Below are positions 25,240 through 33,189 of a stretch of DNA of 64,000 nucleotides, piece after piece; within the stretch, counting starts at the first letter, position 1; the number at the start of each line of letters is the position of its first letter. The translations under genes and the position numbers were made by a program. Below the pieces are notes generated by a model that saw only the letters and a list, made by a program, of their open reading frames with translations, ran no database searches and had not been told where the DNA came from. Source of the stretch: Massilia sp. Root351 (GTDB lineage Bacteria > Pseudomonadota > Gammaproteobacteria > Burkholderiales > Burkholderiaceae_D); NCBI RefSeq assembly GCF_001425045.1, contig NZ_LMDJ01000002.1, positions 124,001 through 188,000 on the forward strand, in the 5' to 3' direction.

Positions 25240-27711
25240 TCAGGGCCGCTTCAGTTCGAAGCGCGCCTGATGGGATTTACCCGCCGAGCCTTTCACCGCC
25301 ACGGTCATCTTGATGGTGGGGCTCAATTGCTGCACCGTGATGGCCGGGTCGTGCAATAGCACGGCGCGCGCGCTGCGGTGCAGCTCCAGGTGGATCACGT
25401 CCGTGTTCTCCTGGGTGGGATCGGCCACGGCCAGCTGCAGGCCGGCGCCATCCTGCTGCACCACCACGGCGGCCTTGCGGTCGCTGGCCAGGTAGGGCTT
25501 GCCCGACACCTTCACGGTCTTGGCCGCGTCTTCCCAGAACACCATGCCGGTCAGGCCCAGCGCGCTGTCGGTCACCGCTGTGGCGCTGGCCGAGCGTTCC
25601 GCCACGCGCACCGGGTTGGCGGCCGCGAACGCCGCCACCTGGGCCGCGCTGCGGTTGGGCAGCAGGATGAAAGTGTAGGCGCCGTCTGTAGGGCGCACGC
25701 CATGCGGCAGCGCCAGGCTCAGATAGCTGGCGCTGACTTGCCGGGTGGAGCCTTCGGCATTGATGTCGCGCCAGGCGCCGGTGCGCGTCTCGCGCAGGCC
25801 TTGCACGGTGGGCGCATCCGGGAACACATAGCCGATGTCCGCGCCGGGCACGCTGCCCGCGAGGTGCGCCCATTTCGTGTTCGGCAGCGCCTGCGACCAG
25901 CCCGCGCCAGCCGGCTGGCGCATGCCGTTGACGGTCAGCGCATTGTCGCCGCCGGCATTGAGCTTGCGGTTCTCGACGATGGTTTCCACCGGCCTGGCGG
26001 CAGGGTCGGCGGGGGCGGCGGAGATCGCCGAGCCCACCGCCACCACGCGGTCGCCGAACAGGAACCAGGCTTTCCTGCCCTGCAGGCCGCTGTCGCTCCA
26101 TGCCTTGGTGGAGAAGTCCATGCCGATGGCGGCATGCTGGCCCGCCAGCTCCGCGCCGCCCACGGCGGACTTGTCGTTGCTGTACAGCTTCCATTTCTCC
26201 GGCGTGCCGCTGCCGCCATGGTCGGTGGTGGTGCCGGGCATGCGCCATGCATCGGCGGTGGGCCAGTAGTTGCCGCTGTACTGGGTCTGGTCGGCGTTGT
26301 AGAGGGAGTGCGTGCCGGCGCCGGTCCACCAGCCGCGCAGGTTTTCGCCGTTGCCGGATTCGAAGGAGCTGATGCGCTTCGAGAACATCGCCAATGCGAA
26401 AGCGTGACCGGGACGGCGCTGCACGGCGCGGTCGGTGGCCGGGTAGTAGCGGGTTTCCACCGCCTCGGCCAGTGGCGCCACGGCGGCATCCCGCTGCAGC
26501 GCCTTCAGCAGCCCCATTTGATAGACCGGCAGGCCGGCGTAGATGCCGGGCACCGCCGTCGCCACCGGCGTGAAATAGGACGCGCCGAAAGTGCGGTCGC
26601 GCTGCAGCCAGCCTTTCAGCACGGCTTTCAGCTGCGCCCCCTGCGCGGGCGGCAGCACTTCGGCCAGTTCCGCCATCGTACCCGTGACCGTGCGGCCCAC
26701 GCCGTGGTCGGAATAGAATTCGCGCGAAATCGAGCGGCCGCGCTGCATGTCCATCATGGCGCCGTCGTAGATGAACGGGCGGTAGGCCCGCATGGACCAC
26801 TCGAAGGGCAGGCCGGCATTCGGGTCCGTGAGCTGCCAGGGCGAGCCGTTCAGCACATAGTACAGCGCCGCGATATCGGCCATGATGACCACGCCGTAGC
26901 CGCCGATATAGGACACGTAGCTATGCTGGACAAAGGAGCCGTCGGTATAAAACCCGTCGCCGCTGCTCACGTAGGGCAAGGCCTGGCTGATGGCGTCGCG
27001 GCCCTGGGCGATCTTGGCGGCGTGCTTGCCGTTCACGCCGCGCATAATGGCGACGAAAGCCTTGTCGAGGCGGTTGGCGCCGGTTTCTTCGGTGCGCGAC
27101 AGGGTGCCGGATGGCGTGGTGCGCCAGGCGGGATCGGGCACATGGAAATCGATGGCGGCCAGGCAGCGTTCCAGCTGTTCCGGCGCAAGCAGGCCGCGCA
27201 CCGCCAGCACGGCCTCGTTGAGCGCCATCGGCGCGCCGATCTGCCAGTCCCACCAGTTGTTGTAGGCATGCCGGCCGGCGGTGTAGCGGTGCTTGCTCAT
27301 CCAGTCCAGCCCGTCCACCACGGCAGCGCCCAGCGCGGCATTGCCGTGCAGCGCAGACTTGGGCGAGGCATACACGGCGGCCATGGCGGCCAGACGCCGG
27401 TAGGCGCTGGTGACGTGGGCGGACACGGTGGTGGAGGCCAGGTCGGGCCAGAGCGCGGCGCGTTCCGGCGCGGTCTGCATGGACGACCAGTAGCGCTGCG
27501 CGTTGGCGTCGTCGAGCTGGAGTTGGGCGGCGATCTGCTGGTCGGCGGTATCGGCCGCAGCGCCGCCGGCCGCGCGCAGCAGCCACTTGGCGCGCATGTC
27601 GTCGAAGTCATCGGCCAGCGCCGGCGTCACCGGCTGGCAAGCGTGCAGCACAGCGGCCAGCAGCAGGCTGCGCCGCCAGGCCGGGCGAAACGGTGGTAAA
27701 CGATGCCGCAT
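25240..27711 (-). CDS. Polysaccharide lyase family 8, second paralogue
   Basis: 823 residues with a signal peptide (cut near ALAD). It aligns throughout with the lyase at 267: FDDMRAKWLLR, NNWWDWQIGAP near 151, GANRLDKAFVAIMRG with Asn near 212, SFVQHSYVSYIGGYG with His near 262, and MDMQRGRSISRE with Arg near 324. It stops after the beta-sandwich (QARFELKRP) and lacks the C-terminal DNRLRE-like domain of its paralogue. ATG 27711 has AGGAGA upstream; TTG 27714 is rejected. Convergent with the beta-helix gene, 29 bases away. A strong LacI-type operator lies 35 bases before the start. Confidence 0.9.
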   Translation of the reverse strand: MRHRLPPFRPAWRRSLLLAAVLHACQPVTPALADDFDDMRAKWLLRAAGGAAADTADQQIAAQLQLDDANAQRYWSSMQTAPERAALWPDLASTTVSAHVTSAYRRLAAMAAVYASPKSALHGNAALGAAVVDGLDWMSKHRYTAGRHAYNNWWDWQIGAPMALNEAVLAVRGLLAPEQLERCLAAIDFHVPDPAWRTTPSGTLSRTEETGANRLDKAFVAIMRGVNGKHAAKIAQGRDAISQALPYVSSGDGFYTDGSFVQHSYVSYIGGYGVVIMADIAALYYVLNGSPWQLTDPNAGLPFEWSMRAYRPFIYDGAMMDMQRGRSISREFYSDHGVGRTVTGTMAELAEVLPPAQGAQLKAVLKGWLQRDRTFGASYFTPVATAVPGIYAGLPVYQMGLLKALQRDAAVAPLAEAVETRYYPATDRAVQRRPGHAFALAMFSKRISSFESGNGENLRGWWTGAGTHSLYNADQTQYSGNYWPTADAWRMPGTTTDHGGSGTPEKWKLYSNDKSAVGGAELAGQHAAIGMDFSTKAWSDSGLQGRKAWFLFGDRVVAVGSAISAAPADPAARPVETIVENRKLNAGGDNALTVNGMRQPAGAGWSQALPNTKWAHLAGSVPGADIGYVFPDAPTVQGLRETRTGAWRDINAEGSTRQVSASYLSLALPHGVRPTDGAYTFILLPNRSAAQVAAFAAANPVRVAERSASATAVTDSALGLTGMVFWEDAAKTVKVSGKPYLASDRKAAVVVQQDGAGLQLAVADPTQENTDVIHLELHRSARAVLLHDPAITVQQLSPTIKMTVAVKGSAGKSHQARFELKRP

Positions 27712-27745
27712 CAAGCTCTCCTCAAGATTATCGGTTCGAGCCTAT

Positions 27746-27758
27746 GATAACGTTAACC
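27746..27758. promoter_or_regulatory. LacI-type operator before second PL8 gene
   Basis: GATAACGTTAACC has the perfect core and a strong right half-site. It marks the right-hand edge of the operator-bearing region. Confidence 0.65.
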
Positions 27759-27779
27759 TAGCCGTCGCGCCACATTTGG

Positions 27780-28065
27780 CTACACCCGCTGGCAGTCCTG
27801 CGCTTCCCCGGTGCTCACTTCGAAGGCGTGCAGCTGTTCTATCATCGCCGCCGGCGTGAGCAGCACTTCGGGCAGGTAGCGGCCTGCGGCCGCCGGAGCG
27901 CCGCTGTCCAGTCCCAGCAGGCGTTCCAGTCCCAACGCCACGCCCAGCGCGGTCAGCGGCGCCGCCCATGTCCTCGTCGTCCAGCACTGCACCTATGCCG
28001 ACGGTGTCGAGCGCGGCGAATTCATTGGCGACATGCAGCACCGGGAAGACGGCGGCATAGCTTGC
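27780..28065 (-). pseudogene. Frameshifted remnant of an unidentified gene
   Basis: This interval lies in the longest stretch without an intact gene (27712-28090). On the minus strand one frame reads SYAAVFPVLHVANEFAALD and then VGIGAVLDDEDMG. The reading then shifts near 27960 to another frame that continues LTALGVALGLERLLGLDSG, RYLPEVLLTPAAMIEQLHAF and ends at a stop at 27780. Both halves look protein-like and neither has a credible start. The pattern suggests the C-terminal end of a decayed gene, perhaps a saccharopine-dehydrogenase-like oxidoreductase, but that family guess is weak. Confidence 0.4.
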
Positions 28066-28090
28066 AAGCGCATGCCGCCTTGCCTGACGC

Positions 28091-28627
28091 TTACGCCGGC
28101 TGCTGGCGCTGCCTGCGCGGGGAACGCATGGCCAGCAGGCCCACGGCCATCAGCAGCGCCGTGCCGGGCAAGGGGATGGCGTTGATGGCGAAGGATTGCA
28201 GCGGCGAATCGTCCAGCTGCGCCGGGCTGTAGAAGGCGTCATTGCTCCAGTCGAACAGGCCGTTGCCGGCCGAGGTGTCCAGCGTCAGCGTGGCGCCCAG
28301 GTCCAGCAGCGTGAGGTAGAAGCCGGCGTCCTGCTCGCCAGGAACCGCCGGATTGGTGTTGGCCAGGAATACCCACGATTCCGGCTGTGCGTTCTCCAGG
28401 TTCCACACCTTGTCGATGGTGGTGGTCTGCGCCAGGTCCACCAGCGTGCCGGTGATTTGCGTGATGCGGTATGGCGAGGCGCCGTCGTAGTAGAACTGGC
28501 CGCTGAACTGGCCGTCGCGCCAGGTGGCGTCGAGCTGGTACCAGCCCATGTGCGCAGCCAGGGCCGATGGCGAGAACAGGCTGAGCGCGAGTGCGCCCAG
28601 TGCGCAGAGTGCATAGAACTTTTTCAT
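28091..28627 (-). CDS. Small PEP-CTERM-like exoprotein
   Basis: 178 residues. Signal peptide MKKFYALCALGALALSLFSP and onwards, a beta-rich body (MGWYQLDATWRDGQFSGQFY), and a C-terminal IPLPGTALLMAVGLLAM followed by RSPRRQRQ. The tail is a PLPGT variant of the PEP-CTERM sorting signal. ATG 28627 has AAGGAA upstream and sits 12 bases after the PL11 lyase gene, so the two form an operon. Function unknown; likely a secreted or surface-retained protein accompanying the lyase. Confidence 0.7.
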   Translation of the reverse strand: MKKFYALCALGALALSLFSPSALAAHMGWYQLDATWRDGQFSGQFYYDGASPYRITQITGTLVDLAQTTTIDKVWNLENAQPESWVFLANTNPAVPGEQDAGFYLTLLDLGATLTLDTSAGNGLFDWSNDAFYSPAQLDDSPLQSFAINAIPLPGTALLMAVGLLAMRSPRRQRQQPA

Positions 28628-28639
28628 TTGGTTTCCTTG

Positions 28640-30874
28640 TTATGGCACGAGCAGTTCGTCGATATTGGCCAGGCTCTGGCCGGTGGATTCGAAGCGCAGC
28701 GTGTTGTTGCTGCCGGCGGCCAGGTTGACGGTGGCGGTCATGGTGGTCCAGGCGGTCCAGCCGCCGGTGATCTTGAAGGTGATGGGCTGCGGCACGCCGT
28801 TCACTTTCAGCACCCCGGTGCGCGGCGTTGGATTGCCGTTGGCGTAGCGGATGGTGATGGTCTTGGCGCCGCCCGCGCCGCCGTTGATGCGGCCGAATTC
28901 CGCGCTGCCGCCGCTGGACGGGAAGGACAGGAAACCGGTGTGGCGGTATCCCGCGCGGTCGGTTTTCGCAGCCGTTCCGCCGCCCACGATGGCCGTTTCC
29001 GCCTGCACCGTGCCGCTGCCGTCGTACGGGATGTGCACCGGGTCCTGCGGGAAGGACGTGGCGCCATGGCCCAGGTAGAAGCTGGGGTGCGGCGGCTGGT
29101 TGTAGCCGGCGTTCTGTCCCGCCACCTGGGTGCGGTACTGCGGGTTGTGCATCAGGGTGTTGATGCGCGTGGCGGTGGGAATGGTGGTGCTGTAGACCTG
29201 CAGCTCGGTATTGGCGGCGTTGCGCCAGACGACTTCCTCGCGCCAGTCGCCGAACAGGTCGGCCGTGAGCACCGGCGTGGCCTTGGTGCCGTTGTTGGAG
29301 GCGGCGCCGTTGAGGGCCGCGTCCACGATCTTGCTGCCGGTGCGGGTGACCGGGTCGAACTTGTCGATCGAGGTGCTGCCCATCGGTTCGCGCAGCAGGT
29401 CGCCGTCCCACCAGGCCGCGAAGTTCATGTAAGCGGTGGGCGCGGTGGCGTTGATCAGCGCGCCGGTGGCGGTGCGGAAGCCGCCCCGGCTGGCCCAGCA
29501 TTCCTCGCCTTCGTAGTTCGGATCGACGTCGAAGCACACGCCGCGCCCCACGTCCGCGTTGGAGCCGCTGGCGCCCCAGATCAGCGCGCCGGTGGCCGCG
29601 TCGTGCATGCCGGAGCCGGTCACGCCGTAGACCGACGGGGTTTCGTGGATCATGTACACCTGCTGGCCCGCGCGGTTCGGGTCGAATTTACCGAAGTGCA
29701 GGGCGTCGCCGTGGCCCAGGCCGGTGGCGTACTTGAACTGGCCATAGCTGTCGATGGTGGCCGCGCCGTACACGATGTCGTCCTTGCCGTCGCCGTCGGC
29801 GTCGCCGGTGGCGAACCAGTGCGCGCCCTGGCCGCGCGCGGCGGCGCCGGATTCATTGGTGTCGAATACCCAGCGGCTGGTGAGCGCGCCGTCGCGCCAG
29901 TCCCACGCGGCGATCACGGCGCGCGTGTAGTAGCCGCGCGAGAAGATGGCGCTGGGGCGGGCGCCGTCCACATTGGCCACGCCACCCAGGAAGCGGTCGA
30001 CCCGGTTGCCGTAGCTGTCGCCCCAGGAGGACACGGTGCCCCGCGCTGGCAGGTAGTTGGTGGTCTTCATGGCGGCGCCGGTCAGGCCGTTGAACACGGT
30101 GAGGAATTCCGGTCCGGTCAGGATGTAGCCCGCGCTGTTGCGGTGGTCCGCAGTGGCCGAGCCGATTACCACGCCCAGGCCGTCCACGGTGCCGTCGGCG
30201 GTCTTGGCCATCACCTCGGCCTGGCCGTCGCCGTCGAAGTCGTAGGCCAGGAAGGTGGTGTAGTGGGCGCCGGCGCGGATATTCCTGCCCAGGTCGATCC
30301 GCCACATGCGTGTGCCGTCCAGCTTGTAGGCGTCCAGGTAGGTGTTGCCGGTGTAGCCGGACAGCGAATTGTCCTGCGCGTTGGTCGGCTGCCACTTGAT
30401 GATGATTTCATAGGTGCCGTCGCCATCCAGGTCGGCAGTGGAACCATCGTTGATCTCGTAGGTGTAGGCCTGGCCGGTGGGGGTGACGCCCGCCGGCGGC
30501 GTTTGCACCGGGATCGATTTATAGGCGTTGGCCCAGGTTGCGCCAGCGTCGAAGCCTGGCTGTTCCACGCCGCCCACCACCGCGCGCACCGAGTAGCTGC
30601 CGGCTATCGTGCCGGCTGTGTCGGTGTAGTTGAGGGCGTCCAGCGGGGCGGCGTTCAGCTTGGTGGCGCCGCGGTATACATTGAAGGTGGTGCCTGCCGG
30701 GTCGCCGGCCAACTGGCGCCAGCTGATAAACACGCCGGCGGCGGACTTGATGGCGACCGCGCCGCGATTCAGGTTTTCGATCTGCTTGCCGGGTGAAGTG
30801 ATGACGGCGCCGGCACTGCCGGCCATGGCCATCAATGCAAGTAGGACGTACGAGGCTGTTGCTTTCCGAAGCAT
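28640..30874 (-). CDS. Rhamnogalacturonan lyase family PL11 (YesW/YesX-like)
   Basis: 744 residues. Signal peptide ends near AGA; residues 30-110 form an FN3-like N-terminal domain (ISWRQLAGDPAGTTFNVYRG). The eight-bladed propeller has calcium-binding Asp-rich loops typical of PL11 (GSTADLDGDGTYEIIIKW, AYDFDGDGQAEVMAKTADG, ATGDADGDGKDDIVYGA). ADLFGDWREEVVWR and PHPSFYLGHG near the end of the propeller are also characteristic. About 110 C-terminal residues resemble a CBM35-like module (VQAETAIVGGGTAAKTDRAG). It should cleave rhamnogalacturonan I backbone. ATG 30874 has GGGAG upstream. No LacI-type operator of either class is seen in the 211 bases before it. Confidence 0.9.
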   Translation of the reverse strand: MLRKATASYVLLALMAMAGSAGAVITSPGKQIENLNRGAVAIKSAAGVFISWRQLAGDPAGTTFNVYRGATKLNAAPLDALNYTDTAGTIAGSYSVRAVVGGVEQPGFDAGATWANAYKSIPVQTPPAGVTPTGQAYTYEINDGSTADLDGDGTYEIIIKWQPTNAQDNSLSGYTGNTYLDAYKLDGTRMWRIDLGRNIRAGAHYTTFLAYDFDGDGQAEVMAKTADGTVDGLGVVIGSATADHRNSAGYILTGPEFLTVFNGLTGAAMKTTNYLPARGTVSSWGDSYGNRVDRFLGGVANVDGARPSAIFSRGYYTRAVIAAWDWRDGALTSRWVFDTNESGAAARGQGAHWFATGDADGDGKDDIVYGAATIDSYGQFKYATGLGHGDALHFGKFDPNRAGQQVYMIHETPSVYGVTGSGMHDAATGALIWGASGSNADVGRGVCFDVDPNYEGEECWASRGGFRTATGALINATAPTAYMNFAAWWDGDLLREPMGSTSIDKFDPVTRTGSKIVDAALNGAASNNGTKATPVLTADLFGDWREEVVWRNAANTELQVYSTTIPTATRINTLMHNPQYRTQVAGQNAGYNQPPHPSFYLGHGATSFPQDPVHIPYDGSGTVQAETAIVGGGTAAKTDRAGYRHTGFLSFPSSGGSAEFGRINGGAGGAKTITIRYANGNPTPRTGVLKVNGVPQPITFKITGGWTAWTTMTATVNLAAGSNNTLRFESTGQSLANIDELLVP

Positions 30875-31085
30875 GGTTTTGTCTCCCTTTGGATGGATTG
30901 TTTTTGCCCTGCGCTGCCAAAGGTACTGGAAAAAGTTTGCAAAATGTTCATGCGGGGTGGGCGTGGATGCAATCGCTCAACAAGTCGAGCAAAGCCGTTG
31001 TATTCGCGTCTGCGGCCCTGTCATGCGCCACCGCGCCCTACATGCGTATAGACTGGTAGCAAACAAGATCAGCCTCGGAGGGCAT

Positions 31086-31712
31086 ATGCGCGGGTTCGCA
31101 ACACGGTTCGGAATGCTGATGCTGCTGGCGGCCACGCTGCTGCTAAGCGGGTGCGGCTACAACACGCTGCAGGCGGGCGACGAGCAGGTCAAGGCCAACT
31201 GGTCCGAAGTGGTGAACCAGTACCAGCGCCGGGCCGACCTGGTGCCCAACCTGGTCAATACGGTAAAGGGCTACGCGGCGCATGAGAAGGAAGTGCTGAC
31301 GCAGGTGGCCGAGGCGCGCTCCAGGGCGGGCGCCATCCAGGTGACGCCGGAGCTGCTGAACGATCCGGCGGCGTTCGCGCGCTTCCAGGAGGCGCAGGGC
31401 CAGCTGTCCGGCGCGTTGTCGAAGCTGATCGCGGTGAGCGAAAACTATCCGCAGCTGAAGGCGGATGCCGGTTTCCGCGACCTGCAGGCGCAGCTTGAGG
31501 GCACGGAGAACCGCATTGCGGTGGCGCGCAACCGCTACATCAAGTCGGTGCAGGACTATAACGTGACGGTGCGCTCCTTCCCCACCAACCTGGTGGCGAT
31601 GATGTTCGGCCACGGCGTGAAGCCCAACTTCTCGGTGGAGAACGAAAAGGCCATTTCCACGCCGCCGGCGGTCAATTTCGACACACCGCCCAAGCCGCAG
31701 CCAGGGAAGTGA
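31086..31712 (+). CDS. LemA family lipoprotein
   Basis: 208 residues. Lipobox LLLSGCGYN gives an N-terminal lipid anchor. The LemA core reads NWSEVVNQYQRRADLVPNLV, NTVKGYAAHEKEVLTQVAEA and AVARNRYIKSVQDYNVTVRS. ATG 31086 has CGGAGG upstream; the longer open frame has no comparable start. It forms an operon with two TPM-domain genes, an arrangement common in proteobacteria; the molecular role of LemA is not settled. Confidence 0.9.
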   Translation: MRGFATRFGMLMLLAATLLLSGCGYNTLQAGDEQVKANWSEVVNQYQRRADLVPNLVNTVKGYAAHEKEVLTQVAEARSRAGAIQVTPELLNDPAAFARFQEAQGQLSGALSKLIAVSENYPQLKADAGFRDLQAQLEGTENRIAVARNRYIKSVQDYNVTVRSFPTNLVAMMFGHGVKPNFSVENEKAISTPPAVNFDTPPKPQPGK

Positions 31713-31713
31713 C

Positions 31714-32643
31714 ATGGCTGCCCTCCGGCTCTGGCTACTGGGTTTGCTGCTGGCGTGCGCGCAGTGCCTGCACGGCGCCGGCGCGCAGGAACTGGCCGCC
31801 GTTCCTGCGCTGAGCAGGCCGGTCACGGATTTGACAGCCACGCTGGACGCCGCGCAAACCGCCCGGCTGGAGGAAAGCCTGCGCGCCTTCGAACAGCGCA
31901 AGGGCAGCCAGATCGCGGTGCTGATCGTGAAGAGCACGAAACCCGAGGCCATCGAGCAGTTTGCCATCCGGCTGGCGGAACAATGGAAAATCGGCAGGAA
32001 GAAGGTGGATGACGGGGCGATCCTGATTGTCGCCAAGGATGACCGTGCCTTGCGCATCGAGGTGGGCTATGGGCTGGAGGGGGCGCTCAATGACGCCACC
32101 AGCAAGCGCATCATCGAGGAAGCCATCACGCCGCGCTTTCGCAACGGCGATTTCCATGGCGGCATCGCCGCCGGTCTGGACAGCATGATGAAGGTGATAG
32201 ACGGCGAACCGTTGCCGCCGCCGGCCACGGGCGGACAGGCGGGGCAGTCCGGGCAGTTCTTCTCCGGTGGCATAGGGCAGATGCTGCCGGTTGCACTGGT
32301 GGCAGCGGTGGTGCTGGGCGGCGTGCTGCGCGCAGTGCTGGGACGTTTCGCGGGGGCGGCGGTCACCGGCGGCGTGATCGGCGTCGGCGCCTTCCTGATG
32401 GCGGGCGTGCTGGCCGCAGTGCTGGCGGGCGGCATCGCCTTCCTGTTTACGCTGCTGGGCGGGGGACGCTCGGGGCTGGGCGGCATGTCGCGGGGGCGCA
32501 GCCACGGCGGCTGGATCGCCGGCGGGCTGGGCGGCCTGGGCGGCGGGATTGGCGGTGGCGGAGGTGGCGGCTTCGGCGGCGGCGGTGGCTGGGGCGGCGG
32601 GGGCGGCGGCTTTGGCGGCGGCGGCGCATCGGGAAGGTGGTAG
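31714..32643 (+). CDS. TPM-domain membrane protein with glycine-rich tail
   Basis: 309 residues. Signal peptide, then a TPM domain (residues 35-165: VTDLTATLDAAQTARLEESL, GSQIAVLIVKST, DDGAILIVAKDDRALRIEVG, YGLEGALND). Two hydrophobic segments and a very glycine-rich C-terminus ending GGGGFGGGGASGRW follow. The TPM fold has been linked to phosphatase-like activity and photosystem repair in plants; in bacteria these proteins are of uncertain function. Two bases separate it from the LemA gene. Confidence 0.88.
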   Translation: MAALRLWLLGLLLACAQCLHGAGAQELAAVPALSRPVTDLTATLDAAQTARLEESLRAFEQRKGSQIAVLIVKSTKPEAIEQFAIRLAEQWKIGRKKVDDGAILIVAKDDRALRIEVGYGLEGALNDATSKRIIEEAITPRFRNGDFHGGIAAGLDSMMKVIDGEPLPPPATGGQAGQSGQFFSGGIGQMLPVALVAAVVLGGVLRAVLGRFAGAAVTGGVIGVGAFLMAGVLAAVLAGGIAFLFTLLGGGRSGLGGMSRGRSHGGWIAGGLGGLGGGIGGGGGGGFGGGGGWGGGGGGFGGGGASGRW

Positions 32644-32645
32644 CC

Positions 32646-33143
32646 ATGGATATCCGGCGTTTCCTGCGGCACCTGTTCACCACCCGTGCGGCTGTCAGGC
32701 GGCACTTCCCGCCGGCGTCCTTGCAAGCTATCGAGGCCGCGATCGCCGAGTCCGAGCGCGGCCACCGGGGCGAGATCCGTTTCGTCATTGAGCCGGCGCT
32801 GGATCCGGGGCAGCTGATGGAAGGCATGGCGCCGCGCGAGCGCGCGCTGGAGGTGTTCTCCGAGCTGCGAGTGTGGGATACTGAAGAAAACAGCGGCGTG
32901 CTGGTTTACGTGCTGTTTGCCGACCACGCCATCGAGATCGTGGCCGACCGGGGCATCCATGCTGCCGCCGGCCAGCCGGCCTGGAAGCGCATCGCGGCGG
33001 ACATGGAAACCGCCTTCGCCGCCGGCGATTATGGGGCGGGCGCGCTGCGCGGCATTGCCGCAGTGACGGCCGAACTGCGGCGCCATCTGCCGCCCGGCGG
33101 CGGCGGGGTGGACGAACTGCCGGACGAGGTGACGCTGCTCTGA
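32646..33143 (+). CDS. Second TPM-domain protein
   Basis: 165 residues. A short N-terminus (MDIRRFLRHLFTTRAAVRRH) is followed by a divergent TPM domain with SERGHRGEIRFVIEP, RVWDTEENSGVLVYVLFADH and AIEIVADRGIHAA. No signal peptide or clear membrane segment is seen. ATG 32646 follows GGAAGGTGG and comes two bases after the previous stop, so it is part of the LemA-TPM operon. Confidence 0.85.
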   Translation: MDIRRFLRHLFTTRAAVRRHFPPASLQAIEAAIAESERGHRGEIRFVIEPALDPGQLMEGMAPRERALEVFSELRVWDTEENSGVLVYVLFADHAIEIVADRGIHAAAGQPAWKRIAADMETAFAAGDYGAGALRGIAAVTAELRRHLPPGGGGVDELPDEVTLL

Positions 33144-33189
33144 TTGGCGCAGGACGCGTGGTGGCGGATAGCGGATAGCGGAGGCAAGG

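Noticed and set aside
25378..27699. 773-codon open frame antisense to the second PL8 gene
   Set aside because: Same GC-skew artefact; composition is unlike protein and the sense frame is fully explained.
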